Shown: positions 23,444 through 38,849 of the stretch, in pieces | Layout: the number at the start of each line of letters is the position of its first letter | How positions within the stretch are numbered: the stretch's first letter is position 1 | NCBI RefSeq assembly: GCF_000218685.1 | Contig: NW_006763297.1 | Span: forward strand, 789,557-853,556 | Reading direction: 5' to 3' | Origin: Serpula lacrymans var. lacrymans S7.9 | Lineage: Eukaryota > Basidiomycota > Agaricomycetes > Boletales > Serpulaceae | Length of the DNA stretch: 64,000 bases | Notes under the pieces: generated by a model | Told to the model about the DNA's origin: nothing | What the model saw: the letters and a program-made list of their open reading frames with translations, nothing else | The model's database searches: none | Translations under genes and position numbers: made by a program

Positions 23444-25021
23444 ATGGAACCTGATGATGATGAAATACCGTATGTTTCTGGTGCCCTCCCCATTTTTGAT
23501 GGTACAATGACTAGGCGATGAAATATAGCGTTCTCGTGGAACACTCGGAACAGGTAGATTCGACCGTGGCACATCGAGTGCCATTGACAATTATCTGCGG
23601 CTTTCTTGGTGCAGGAAAGTCTACGCTACTAAAGTTAGTAATTCCAATCCACCCCCTCCGAGTGATGCTGACGGTTTCAGTATTCAGGAGAATATTGACA
23701 GAGCGACATGGCTATCGAATAGCGGTCATTATGAATGAATTTGGCGATACCGCAGTGAGTTTTAAGTCATCATCTCTCCATGCACGACAAATTTCACACT
23801 ATACGTAGGATATCGAAGGTTCGTCGTTTGATCGATCTGATACGTGCCATCATCGGATTGACAGCATGCGGTGCATTTAGCAAAACGAATCAACGTTTCT
23901 TCTGCTGATGATCCCACCGCCGAGAACTCCGAGGAATTTCTAGAGCTGGCAAACGGCTGTTTATGCTGTAGCGTGAAAGATGCTGGTGTGGCAGCCATTG
24001 AAAAGTTGATGGAACGCAAAGGTGGATTTGATCATATTTTACTAGAGACCACCGGCCTTGCAGATCCAGGTAAGTTACAACGGGTTATACCTTTCAAACA
24101 TGTGATGGAGGAAATGCTCTTTTATTTTTATCAGGCCCCATTGCGTCTATGTTCTGGCAGAATGAAGATTTTACTTCTGGTTTGGGTCGGGACATCTGTC
24201 TCGATGGAGTGCTATGTGTTGTGGATGCCGTCTTTGGTCGTCAGGTAAGGTGGATGTGGCCTTTCTGTACTAGAGGCTGAATGTTCTTGTTAGCAAATGG
24301 AAGAAGATCATACAGTTGATGGTGTTGGCGAAAGCCTCAGGTAATGTCGCTCATGGTAATACATTGTGGGCACGCGTGTCTGACTTCATTGAACAGGCAG
24401 ATTGCTTGCGCCGACGTTGTTCTTTTGAACAAAGTGGATCTAACTTCTGAAACAGAAGTCAACGAAGTCGAGGACCTTATTCACAAGGTCAATCCGTCCG
24501 TGCCCATTCATAGGACTGTCAAAGGAGAAATTGATCTGGCACACATAATGAATATCAACGCGTACACTGCGGGTTCTGCATCCTCTAAGCGCGGCAACTT
24601 TATTCACGAACACGCGCAATGTGGCGATAGTCACGACAGTCACGACAGTCACGACACCGACCATTCTAACACACACTATCAACTGCGGGGGATATCCAGT
24701 CTGCAAATCTCATGCCCAGTGTTTACCCCACTGTTATTAGAGAAGTTTGACGAATGGATCCGAACTATTCTCTGGGAAAATCGCCTCATGGGGGACGATA
24801 CAGGACGCGAAATCAAGATAATGAGATGCAAGGGTTTATTTATCATGGAGTCCGGTGAACAATACATGTTGCAAGGGGTCCAAAACTTGTACGATATAAC
24901 AAAAGTTGATGAAGAGATCACTGGTATACCAGATTCAGGAAAGTTGGTGTTAATTGGTAAAGGGTTGGACTCGTTATTGCAGCAAAGTTTGCAGAACGTA
25001 TTTCATGCACAAATATCTTGA
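23444..25021 (+). CDS. ZNG1: ZNG1-type zinc metallochaperone GTPase (COG0523/CobW)
   Basis: G3E-family GTPase of the CobW-domain group. ZNG1 delivers zinc to methionine aminopeptidase 1. The start is [17 protein letters not shown], after which an intron ending in ATATAG lies inside the Pro codon. Walker A is [11 protein letters not shown], then [14 protein letters not shown]. The metal-binding motif is [10 protein letters not shown], followed by [20 protein letters not shown] and the base-recognition motif LLNKVDL. The C-terminal CobW domain holds ILWENRL and [11 protein letters not shown] His/Asp-rich loop at 24624-24665 (repeated SHD) probably binds metal. Human ZNG1 carries CPELVPM near the N-terminus for docking to the peptidase; here I see only EIPVLVE, without Cys. 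At least six introns are present. Confidence 0.92.
24630..24656 (+). repeat. Short tandem repeat coding (Asp-Ser-His)n in ZNG1
   Basis: Three copies of the 9-base unit GTCACGACA sit in frame in ZNG1 and encode a Ser-His-Asp repeat, flanked by more His and Asp residues. The stretch is a likely metal-binding loop. Copy number may vary among strains because the copies are nearly identical. Confidence 0.85.
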
Positions 25022-25275
25022 TTATTGTTTTGGTGTCATATTTTGTCTGTATGAAAGTTAGTATCGCAATCTAACAGAACTCCAAAAAAAGTGTTGTATA
25101 CCGTGTATAACCCTAACCTTATGGTCCAAACTGATTTGGATCCCGGGCCCTTGAAACTCTTTTTGACTCGTATCGAGATGGTGGATTTCGGATCCGGCCT
25201 CACAGTAGCAATAGTACTGAAATTTATGTTCTTTGGCCTACACCAGACTTGCGCGATTGCGATTCTTTCAACGTC

Positions 25276-28200
25276 ATGGAATACCCAGATCCAGCCAACA
25301 TTCGCATCGTCACCACACTTGGGCATGTTGACCATGGAAAGACGACCTTGATGGATGCACTTCTCGCTGCAAATAACATCATATCTTCCAGAATGGCTGG
25401 TAAATTGAGATATCTCGACAGTCGAGAAGATGAACAGGAACGAGGAATCACTATGGAAAGTAGTGCCGTCTCCTTAAAATTCCAGGTTATGGAGAAAGCG
25501 GTGGATGGAGGTACGCATATAACTTCGCGATCGTACCAGGTTATGTGACAAATCAATCCAGGAAGTTCTCCCAAGACATATGTCGTCAATTTTATTGATA
25601 CACCTGGGCATGTAGACTTCTCTAGTGAAGTATCTACCGCATCTCGTCTGTGTGATGGTGCTCTGGTTCTCGTGGATGTCGTCGAAGGCGTCTGCACTCA
25701 GGTACTTCATTTTCATCCAAGGCCATGCTCTATTGGTTAACTTGCATCAGACCATTGCTGTTCTTCGACAAGCGTGGCAGGATAATCTTCGTCCAGTTCT
25801 CGTCATCAATAAATTCGACAGGTTGATTACTGAACTGAAACTGGCTCCCGTGGAAGCTTATCATCATCTCTCGCGATTGATTGAGCAGGTCAATGCCGTT
25901 ATGGGTGGATTTTTCGCTAGCGAACGGATGGAAGACGATTTAAGGTGGAGAGAAGGGCGAGATCGCCGAATGGCTGCGAAGAAGGATCAGTATGCAGACG
26001 AAATTGAGGCCGCAACGAATGAAACCGATGATTTCAAAGAGAAAGACGACGAAGACCTGTACTTTGCGCCCGAGAGAGGGAACGTTGTATTCGCTTCTGC
26101 CGCAGATGGCTGGGGATTTCGCGTGGGGAAGTTCGCCCAGCTTTTCGCGGCGAAACTGGGAATCAAGGAGGCTATTCTACGCAGGGTGCTTTGGGGTGAC
26201 TTTTTCTTAGACCCAAAGACGAAAAAAGTGATTAGTTACAAGCATTTGCGCGGTCGTGCCTTGAAGCCGTTGTTTGTCCAATTTGTATTGGAAAATATCT
26301 GGGCTGTATACGATGCAGTTGTCATTAATCCGTTCGTTTTATCATCACAATTCTGTGGTTTACCCAACTCTGACAATTATCCCTAGGAATACAGAGAAGG
26401 TTTCAAAAATAGTGACTGCCCTCAACTTGAAAATAGCCCCTCGAGATTTGAAGTCTAAGGACAGCCGAAACCTTTTGTCGCTGATTTTTTCCCAATGGTT
26501 GTCCTTGTCCACTTGCATTATCCAAACTGTCATCGACATTGTTCCGCCTCCTCTAGTTGCACAATCCATACGTTTACCCAGATTACTTTACCCCGACATA
26601 TACGAAGAGACCGTCATACCCAAGGACAAGCTCGAAAGCGATCTTTTCAATTCTAAGTTAGATGATGACGCATACGTGGTAGCCTATGTTAGCAAAATGT
26701 TCGTAGTGTCTGGAACAGAACTACCGGAGAACAAAAAACGGTCCTTGACAGCAGAAGAGCTGCGTAATAGAGCGAGGGAAGCAAAAGAAAATCGTGAAAA
26801 CGCCGCGTCCGAGGCAGCTGTATCCGATACTCCTCCACCCAGCGCAGGATCACACCCCGTACATGAACCTTCGCAAGTAGACCCGACCACAGCATCCGAA
26901 GCAATACTCGGGTTTGCCCGTCTCTACTCAGGTGTACTTCGACTTGGTTCAACAATATACTGTGTATTGCCCAAGTTCAACTCTTCTTTACCACCCACGC
27001 ATCCCAGCAATGTTAATCATATCACCACGGCTACAGTTGAAGGTCTGTATGTTATGATGGGACGTGAATTGATACCTGTGGAGAAAGTCAGAGCGGGAAG
27101 CACATTTGCTATCAGAGGCTTAGCAGGTAAAGTCTGGAGGAATGGCACACTTTGTGGGCCTGGTGGATCCATTGTCGTCAAAGAACAAGAGCCAGCACAT
27201 GCTGAGTGTTTAATCAACTTGGGGGGAGCCAGTCGCATGGTAGGTTCTCTTGCTGTTTCAACTATGGCTTAATCCTGATAGTATAATTCTCTAGACGCCC
27301 CCTATAGTCAGGGTTGCGTTGGAACCTACATATCCAGCCGATATGCCTAAACTAATCGCTGGCCTAAAACTACTGAGCCAAGCCGACCCATGCGTCGAAA
27401 CATTTCAGCAACAAACAGGGGAGCATGTGATTCTTACGGCTGGTGAGTTACACCTCGAGGTAAGCATTAAATCCAACAGCGGTGGCTTGTCAAAATGGTT
27501 AACTTGGGGGCTTTTTCAGAGGTGTCTGAAAGATTTAAGAGAGAGATTTGCTCGGGTTGAGATACAAGCTTCCCAACCCATCGTGCCTTTTCGTGAAACT
27601 GCTGTTAAGGCATCAGGTTTGCCTCATTCCTGTTTATTAGAGCGTTCATTCAACTTATACTGAAGTTAGATATGGCACCACCTAAAACCGTTGGTGCTGT
27701 TCGTGGCACTATGAAAGGTGCCAGTTCCCAAAATTTGATCACGTTCACTATCCGCGCCCTTCCTTTACCGGCCGACATACTGCAGTTTCTTCTGCAGAAC
27801 CTTGCAATTTTGAAATCGCTGCAACAGATGGCAGAGTTGAAGGAAGGATTAGATATTGACGGAGACGACTACGATGAGGTTGGAGATGTTGGCATTCAAG
27901 GTGACATCCTTCAAAAACCGACCGTCAAGCCGAGTGAATTTTGGACGGTCTTAGAGGAGAAGTGCAAGGAGGCCGGAGGGGAATGGGCCAATATTGTTGA
28001 TAAGATATGGGCCTTTGGCCCGCAAGGAGCTGGGGGGTGCGTCCTCGTTGACGCACGAAAGGATAGCGCCTCTGTGTCGTAAGTCAATATTTACTTGTTC
28101 CAGTGATTACAACGTCACTGACCCCATCGATAGGCTAAGGCGTCGATTAGAGAAGACAAAAATAGAGGCCGCAAGCTCACGGGCAGCACGTTCTGACTTT

Positions 28201-29066
28201 GATTTTACCGGACATCTGGAGACTGGATTCCAGCTTGCTACTTTTCAGGGGCCCCTGTGTGCAGAGCCCATGGAGGGTCTTGCCTATTTCGTTGAAAGCT
28301 TGGTCGTGGATGAGGAGGGTGTGGGGAAAGAAATTGGTGAGTCATTGGAAGATATTAGATGCTTTCGAATGCTCAGATGCTACCATCAGTGCAAAATAGG
28401 ATTACACAAGTAAACGGCTCTGTAATATCAGCAGTTAGAGATGCTTGCAGGAACGGTCTACTCGACTGGTCACCAAGGTTGATGTTGGCAATGTATTCGT
28501 GCGATATTCAAGCTTCAAGTAGGTGTTATACTTGATTCGCCTATGTCTTCTCACCTGGGCATACGTACAGCGGATGTTCTTGGAAAGGTGTATGGAGTGG
28601 TTGCTAGACGGCGCGGTCGAATTGTTGCTGAAGAAATGAAAGAAGGAACCACGTTCTTTAACGTGTCCGCATTATTACCGGTCGTAGAAAGTTTCGGTTT
28701 TGCAGATGGTGAGCGAGCTTGACGAGATATCATTATCTGGTTGTTCACTGGTACTGTTTATTACAGATATTCGAAAACGGACGTCTGGCGCAGCTAGTCC
28801 ACAACTAATCTTCAGCGGGTATGTTTGATCCGCACTTACGACTGAGATTGCGACGAAACTGATATGAAATGAAAAGATATGAATTATTAGATCAAGATCC
28901 ATTCTGGGTTCCTACGACTGAGGAAGAATTAGAAGATCTTGGTGAGAAAGCAGATCGATCCAACGTAGCGAAGGGATACGTGGATAGTGTTCGGGAGCGC
29001 AAAGGGATGTTTGTGGACCGCAAGATAGTAGAGTTTGCAGAGAAACAGAGGACGCTTAAGCGGTGA
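25276..29066 (+). CDS. EFL1: EFL1/Ria1, ribosome-maturation GTPase
   Basis: EF-2-like GTPase that, with Sdo1/SBDS, releases eIF6 (Tif6) from new 60S subunits in the cytoplasm. The start is [17 protein letters not shown]. GTPase motifs are GHVDHGKT (G1), [10 protein letters not shown] (G2), [13 protein letters not shown] (G3) and NKFDR (G4). An acidic, Lys-rich insert around [19 protein letters not shown] follows, as in EFL1 but not EF-2. Domain II shows SKMFVVSG and [13 protein letters not shown]. The C-terminal part shows [38 protein letters not shown] and ENGLQLATF-like FETGFQL, with [16 protein letters not shown] in EF-G domain V. It ends with the EFL1-specific tail [12 protein letters not shown]. 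About ten short introns break the gene; I did not place each one. Full size is about 1,050 residues. Confidence 0.93.
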
Positions 29067-29275
29067 ATGCTGTAGTACACGTTTTAAAATTAGGCTGCGC
29101 ATGTGATGATTATGTAATCTGAAGGGAACTCTTGTTCAGTGGCCACATTGCTGTTGTAGTGACGCTCAGCCTGGTTTTCCGCTGCAGTCTCCAGCCATTT
29201 GTTGTTCTATACCTTATCTCCACCCAGTGCTACTCCCCGTAAAGCCTTTCTCTTTCCTCTTCATTTCTCTCTATC

Positions 29276-32200
29276 ATGAGCACCGCCATGTATGCTGGTC
29301 ACCAGGCGTATTCTCCCGCCATCATTTCCGACCAACACATCCAGGAATCCCAAGCTAACGACGAGCAATATGTCACCACATTCTTCTGTCGTGCTCTCTA
29401 CGACTATCAGACAAGAGACGCCTCTTCCCTATCATTTCATAGAAATGACATTATCGAGGTTCTCACTCAACTGGAGTCAGGCTGGTGGGACGGATTGCTG
29501 GGAGACGAGCGCGGATGGTTCCCTTCAAATTATGTCGCCGTCATCCCAGATGAAGAAGCAGAGGCTGCTCTATCCTCCTCAGAATTGCAGCAGGTTGTAG
29601 AATCATCGGGCGAAGTTCATCTTGACACATCCCATCACATACCCCCAGCGGCTCAAGGCCACTCTCTGTCCGATTCTGAATGGCTGGCCGCAGAAGTGGG
29701 CCATATGAACTCGGGGGATGGATTCGCTGAGCTCGCAAGTGCTGCCATGAACGATGCAACACCATCCAGTGATTTTTGGATGCCTGAGGTCACTCCAGAT
29801 GGCCAGGTAAGTTAGCGCTATCGAGTATTCCTTTCTGCTTATGTATACTTGCCCTCCTTCTCTACAATCCCAGATTTATTATGTAAATACTCAAACCGGC
29901 GAGCGCTCTCGTGACCTCCCACAAGAAGTTGATGATACCTCTGATGGAGAGTTAGCTGGTCTGACTTCATCACAGTCGAGCTCTAGAGCTGGACCGAGCG
30001 CAGCGTTGGGGCTCAGTGGTACTGCGGAAACTAACCCCGCTGGATTCGGCATTCTAAAGCGTTCAGGAACTCCAGAACCTTGGATTAGAAGACTCGCCGA
30101 TGATGGCATGTCCTATTACTATCAGAACAAACTTGATGGTCAAGTTCGATGGACTGCTCCAGACAATGAAACAAGTCAGACCCGCGACAAGTCTACGGGA
30201 CGAAGTCGTGCGCACACAAATGCGTCCAATGCGCCTTCTAATCATTCTAATCAAAACGGTGCCATTAGTCGTCTGCGTTCGGATTCAGCAACATCACAAT
30301 CCATACAGAGAAGCCAGAGTACCGCTGGACAAATCAGTGACGTCTCCGACGATGATCGCACGCATTCACCATCTTGGTCTGATTCGCGTTCTCCGGATGA
30401 CCAAGAGTATGAAATAGCGCAGGGATCGCAGCCTGTAGAATACACAGACGCGGAGAAGCTCGCTCAATCATTGCAGCAGTCCCTGGCGCCTCCACCAGCT
30501 GAATTGGTATCCGATTTGTCCCATCTTGCGCGTGATGCTATTTCTGCCGTCATTCTTAACAACCAACAGCTATCCGGCCTACCACGGAGACCAGATCAGG
30601 GAAAGGCGCTTGACAATTTGATTAATAACGTTGTCATTGCAGTTCGTAACCTTCTTTATGTTTCCGCCCCTCCCTCTGGACATATTCCCAGCAATCTTAT
30701 CCCTCGTGATGCCCGGGATCGGCGCGAAACAACTGCCTCGCAAACTCTGTTGAAACCAGCTCAAAGGAAAGTCACCGCAACGCTATCCAAACTTGTCCTG
30801 TCCGCGCGGGCGATGCAGTATGACTCTGGGCCCTCTGCACACGAAACCAGCAGTCGCATAGAGAGCGATGCAGAAGAATTGGAGCGTGCTGTCCTTGCGT
30901 TTGTCCTTGAAGTGCAACGATGCCATAACGAGCAACTGGGCGGTATAGGACTGAAACGCTTATATGGCTACTTCTCCGTGATCCATATCGGACTAGGTCT
31001 CGTAGGCGCGGGAAATGCTGGTAGTTGGAAAGGTTTTGGATGGATAGGTCTAGATGACAGCGAAGAGGCGCCGAGCAGGGTTTTGGGCACTGAAGTTTTC
31101 ACCGAGTTCAAATCGTACATGGTGAAGCTTCATACTAAGTTCAACTCCTTTGGCTCAGTTTTGAGGAGCACCAGCAGCGAAGCTCGTGAGTACAGTTAAC
31201 TTCTCTGGAGTCCTTGTCTCTGATGTTTTTGGCTAGAGCAACAAGTCTGGATAGCGAGCCAGGATCTCATAACTGAACTCTTCGCGTTACTGTTATTTGT
31301 TGCGAATATCCATCTCGCACGTTACGTTGATATTGATGGTTTCCACCGAACCTCAATCAGCCCACAATACATGCAAACCGTCGAGAAAGCTAGGCTTTTA
31401 GTCCGCACTCTCGAGACCGTCGTCCAATCTCTTTATGACGACGGATCATCTATTCTCATGGCAACTCAACATGTTCGTCGGTCGGATTATCACTCCCATT
31501 GGCAAGAAAGAGATGCATGCTATGAATTTCTCGATACTACAGCCGCCTCGCTGAAGTCGAATATCCGCTTCTTGCAGCACACATTGGAAGCCCTTATAGC
31601 TGTTGGCCACGACCAAGCAGATTCGGAACAAGGGGATTACCACGGCTCTATTGAATGGCGTATGTCACGATTAAGCATCATTGACAATAACTTCGACGCT
31701 CGGCCCATGTCTACGCTCAACCCACTTGATCCAGAAAGCGAAGATATTGTTGACATTGAAGTTGCCTTTGGTAAAAGTGCACTGAAAGCTACCGGATATT
31801 TGCCCTTATCCAGCGCTCGATCTGACACATCACGAAATACAACTTCCACTGCAACCGTCGCATCTTCCAATAATTCTAATTCTACGGCCAGCACACTTCC
31901 AGCTTGGGGTCAAGACCCTAACATGTCTACCAACACACTTGTTCCAGCGAATGGCACGAAAGTGAACGCCGTTTCCCCTGACGACCTCATGTTTGACAGT
32001 CGTTAGTATACACTTCTATTCCTCGTTGTTCTTCTCTAAAATGTCATTTTCTTCTAGCCACAGCAACGAACAGGGCACCCGCAAATGCACTAAAGATCAA
32101 AAAGATATTCGGTGACGATGCTCCGAAACATCTTATTAATACCCTTATATCAGATTCTAAGCCATGGTACCTACGACCGAATTATAGTCCAACCGATATT

Positions 32201-33803
32201 GTGATCGATCCAGATGGCAGTGTCAGAGCAGGTACGGTGCCAGCTTTAGTGGAACGCTTGACTGCACACGAAAATGGCGGTAAGTACACTTGGCACAAGA
32301 TCCTACCATTACATTTGCTTATTTTTATTGAAACAGACCCAACATTTATTAAAACCTTCTTAATGACTTACAAGTCATTCACCACTCTAGATGATCTTTT
32401 TGACCTTCTAGTGCGGCGATTCTTCATCCAGCCTCCTGATGAGTTAGAACCACGAGAACTTGATGAATGGAAGCAGTTTAAGCAGCATATCATTCAGATG
32501 CGGTATGTCCGCTGTCTACACATCATGGCGATTTTTATTCTCAACGCTTGTTGCAGTGTTCTCAACACCATAAAATCTATGGTTCAAGATGACGATGTCC
32601 TGGAAAAAGAGGATATGTACATTCTTGAACGAATGAAGGACTTTTTGTCACATGAGAGTGTGATCAAATTACCAGCAGCCAAACAGCTCATAACGGCTAT
32701 TGAACGTGCTGTAAGTCGCTTTTCCCTCTTCTACAGTCTTGAGTGACCTAAGGTGTTGTTATCTAGCAGCGAGGCGGAGATGTAAAGAAAATGACTATTC
32801 ATACCAATATGAGCAACCCTCCGCCTTCCATAATCCCAAAATCAAGCAAGAAACTCAAGCTCCTAGATATTGACGCAGTGGAGCTGGCGAGACAGCTTAC
32901 CACGATAGAGAGCCACCTGTATCAGAAGATACGGCCTATGGAGTGTCTTCAGCGATCACGAGAACAAAAAACTGATCATAACGACAACATCGCTCGGGTG
33001 ATCCAGACTAGTAATCGCGTAAGTAGTAATCAATTATCGTCGATGGCCCATGGCTTATGTCCATCCGCTGAATATTATATTAGATTGCGAACTGGGTCGC
33101 GGATTCAGTGCTAGTCCACGAGGATTCAAGAAAGCGAGCTGCTGTTATTAAGCAGTTCATTAGTGTTGCAGATGTAAACTTTAAATATTATGAATATGGG
33201 GTGAAAACTAACGGATATGCTTACAGCGGTGCCGGTCCATACACAATTATTCGAGTATGGTTGCTATCGTCTCAGGTCTCAACTCTCCTCCAATACGCCG
33301 TCTCAAGCGTTCGTGGGAGCAGGTTAATGCGCGGTACATGGCTCAACTCGGTAGTTGCGAGATGACCATCGACTCGAACAAGAATTTCAATAATTACCGA
33401 TCCACTCTGGCCAAAGTGTCACCTCCTTGTGTGCCTTTCATTGGTTTGTGTTTATGTTTTTGGTGACGAACTTGCGATATTCAATCAACTTTCAGGTGTT
33501 TTCCTAACTACGCTAACTTTCATCCAAGACGGTAGTAAAGATACGCTACCTGGGGCTCTTGTGAATTTCCGAAAGCGTCAGAAGGCTTCCGAAGTTATCC
33601 AAGATATCCAGCGCTGGCAGACTGTGCCACACAACTTCAACCCGCTTAGTACTGTCATCACTTATATCGAGGAGTCCCTAGGAAAGTTCACTGAACAGCT
33701 CGATATTGGTGACTTCTTCTGGAACCTTAGTCTTGAACGTGAACCGCGGGAGAGGGAGGATGAGAAGATGGCACGCTTGTTACAAGAAAGTGGGTTTTTG
33801 TAA
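29276..33803 (+). CDS. CDC25: Cdc25-type Ras guanine-nucleotide exchange factor
   Basis: Ras GEF that loads Ras with GTP upstream of cAMP or MAPK signalling. After a short N-terminus comes an SH3 domain at residues ~38-92 (CRALYDYQTRDASSLSFH ... GWWDGLLGDERGWFPSNYV). Two WW-like segments follow: MPEVTPDGQIYYVNTQTGE and PWIRRLADDGMSYYYQNKLD. A long Ser-rich region leads to a helical middle part (TVEKARLLVRTLETVVQSL). The RasGEF-N module includes TVPALVERLTAHENG and TFLMTYKSFTTLDDLFDLL. The catalytic domain includes LKLLDIDAVELARQLTTIE, VIQTSNRIANWVADSVL, SMVAIVSGLNSPPIRRLKRSW and PCVPFIGVFLTTLTFIQDG. Introns are visible between these parts. The end is MARLLQESGFL. The start ATG at 29276 gives a clean N-terminus; EFL1 ends 210 bases upstream. 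Confidence 0.93.
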
Positions 33804-34194
33804 GCGGTGCTATACAGATGAGTCGGACAATTTTGTCTTTTCAACTTTATGGGTGCTATGCTTTGAGTTTTGTATTATCTTCCTTTCTCGGATGGTTCAT
33901 TCCATGTTGTATATCTAGTGCATGCTGCTTTATGATACTTTACCCTGCGCTATACAGATTTCCCTTGCCTTCTATATAGATAACTAAGTTCACTGAGAAA
34001 ATGACCATGTCGCTGAGCACTGAGCTTCTGACTTTTGTTATTTTTTGAATTCATGGCAAGCGTGACACCAAACGGAAATATGTGACAATGTGATGTGATG
34101 GTGCTGCTTGCGCACGACTTCTCGCATCGCACAAGGTATTATATCCATCGATCGCATCTTGTCGACATCAATATACTTCACTGTGGAAATATCC
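33804..34194. other. Intergenic, nothing recognised
   Basis: About 390 AT-rich bases between the Ras GEF stop and the DAD1 start, both on the plus strand. No repeat or RNA gene seen. Confidence 0.5.
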
Positions 34195-34525
34195 ATGGCA
34201 GAAGCAGGTTCATCTTTCTTTGATAAAGAGCGGGATAAGCTTTCTGCTGAGATAACTACGGTAATTTGTATTGAATCAAAATATATCAGTACTGATACAG
34301 GTACTGCAGGGTTTCGAGGAGCTACTATCTTCGAGTAATGTGTTGAATCGAAAGTTGGAAGAAGTTTTAGGGATGACTAGAGAATACGACACAATTGCTG
34401 CACTTTGGCAGAGTTTTCATGAGCTAATGCGCGGACAGAAGAGTGAAAGTTTGGATGAAAGAGTCGCTGGTCTTCCGGGTACCGGTGGCCATGTAATATC
34501 ACAAAATTCTGGCACGAAACGATAA
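34195..34525 (+). CDS. DAD1: DASH complex subunit Dad1
   Basis: Small subunit of the DASH/Dam1 complex, which couples kinetochores to spindle microtubules in fungi. Exon 1 is 34195-34260 (MAEAGSSFFDKERDKLSAEI...). Exon 2 starts at 34310 or 34301, since two AG acceptors nine bases apart both keep the frame; with 34310 the product is 93 residues. The conserved core reads GFEELLSSSNVLNRKLEEVL, then REYDTIAALWQSFHELM, which is the Dad1 signature (F-E-x-x-x-x-L-W-x-x-F). A short tail ends ISQNSGTKR. The size fits the family. It converges on PKC1, with 128 bases between the stops. Confidence 0.9.
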
Positions 34526-34653
34526 AAAGAAAAAGCAGAGAAACATGTTGAACGTAAAATAACATTCTTCGTCAAGGTATCCAAATACAGGGCAGTAACA
34601 AGATGTATCATCGGCAAAACAAAAAGGGAGATAAAATGGCATGAAAAGTCCGT

Positions 34654-38599
<3,946 letters not shown>

Positions 38600-38849
38600 G
38601 GCTGTGAACACTGTATTTACAAAGCCCCGTTGTGCTGGGGGTGATATCGAGGTCGTCGTCCTATATGGCGACGAGCGGTTGAGATGGGTGTGGCTCTAAG
38701 ACCTAAGGCTGTGGGTATCTGAGGCTGGAGAGTAATTAGCTAAGTGCCGTTACCTATTACTGACTTAGCTAACCTAACTGCACACACGCACGTGCATAAA
38801 TACATAAATATATATTTCTTATCTTCCCCATGAGTGAAGAGCTTTATTC
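38600..38849. promoter_or_regulatory. Head-to-head promoter of PKC1 and the unknown gene
   Basis: About 250 bases between divergent starts. It contains an AT-rich block near 38795-38820 (ACATAAATATATATTT) that could hold TATA-like elements for the plus-strand gene. Confidence 0.5.
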
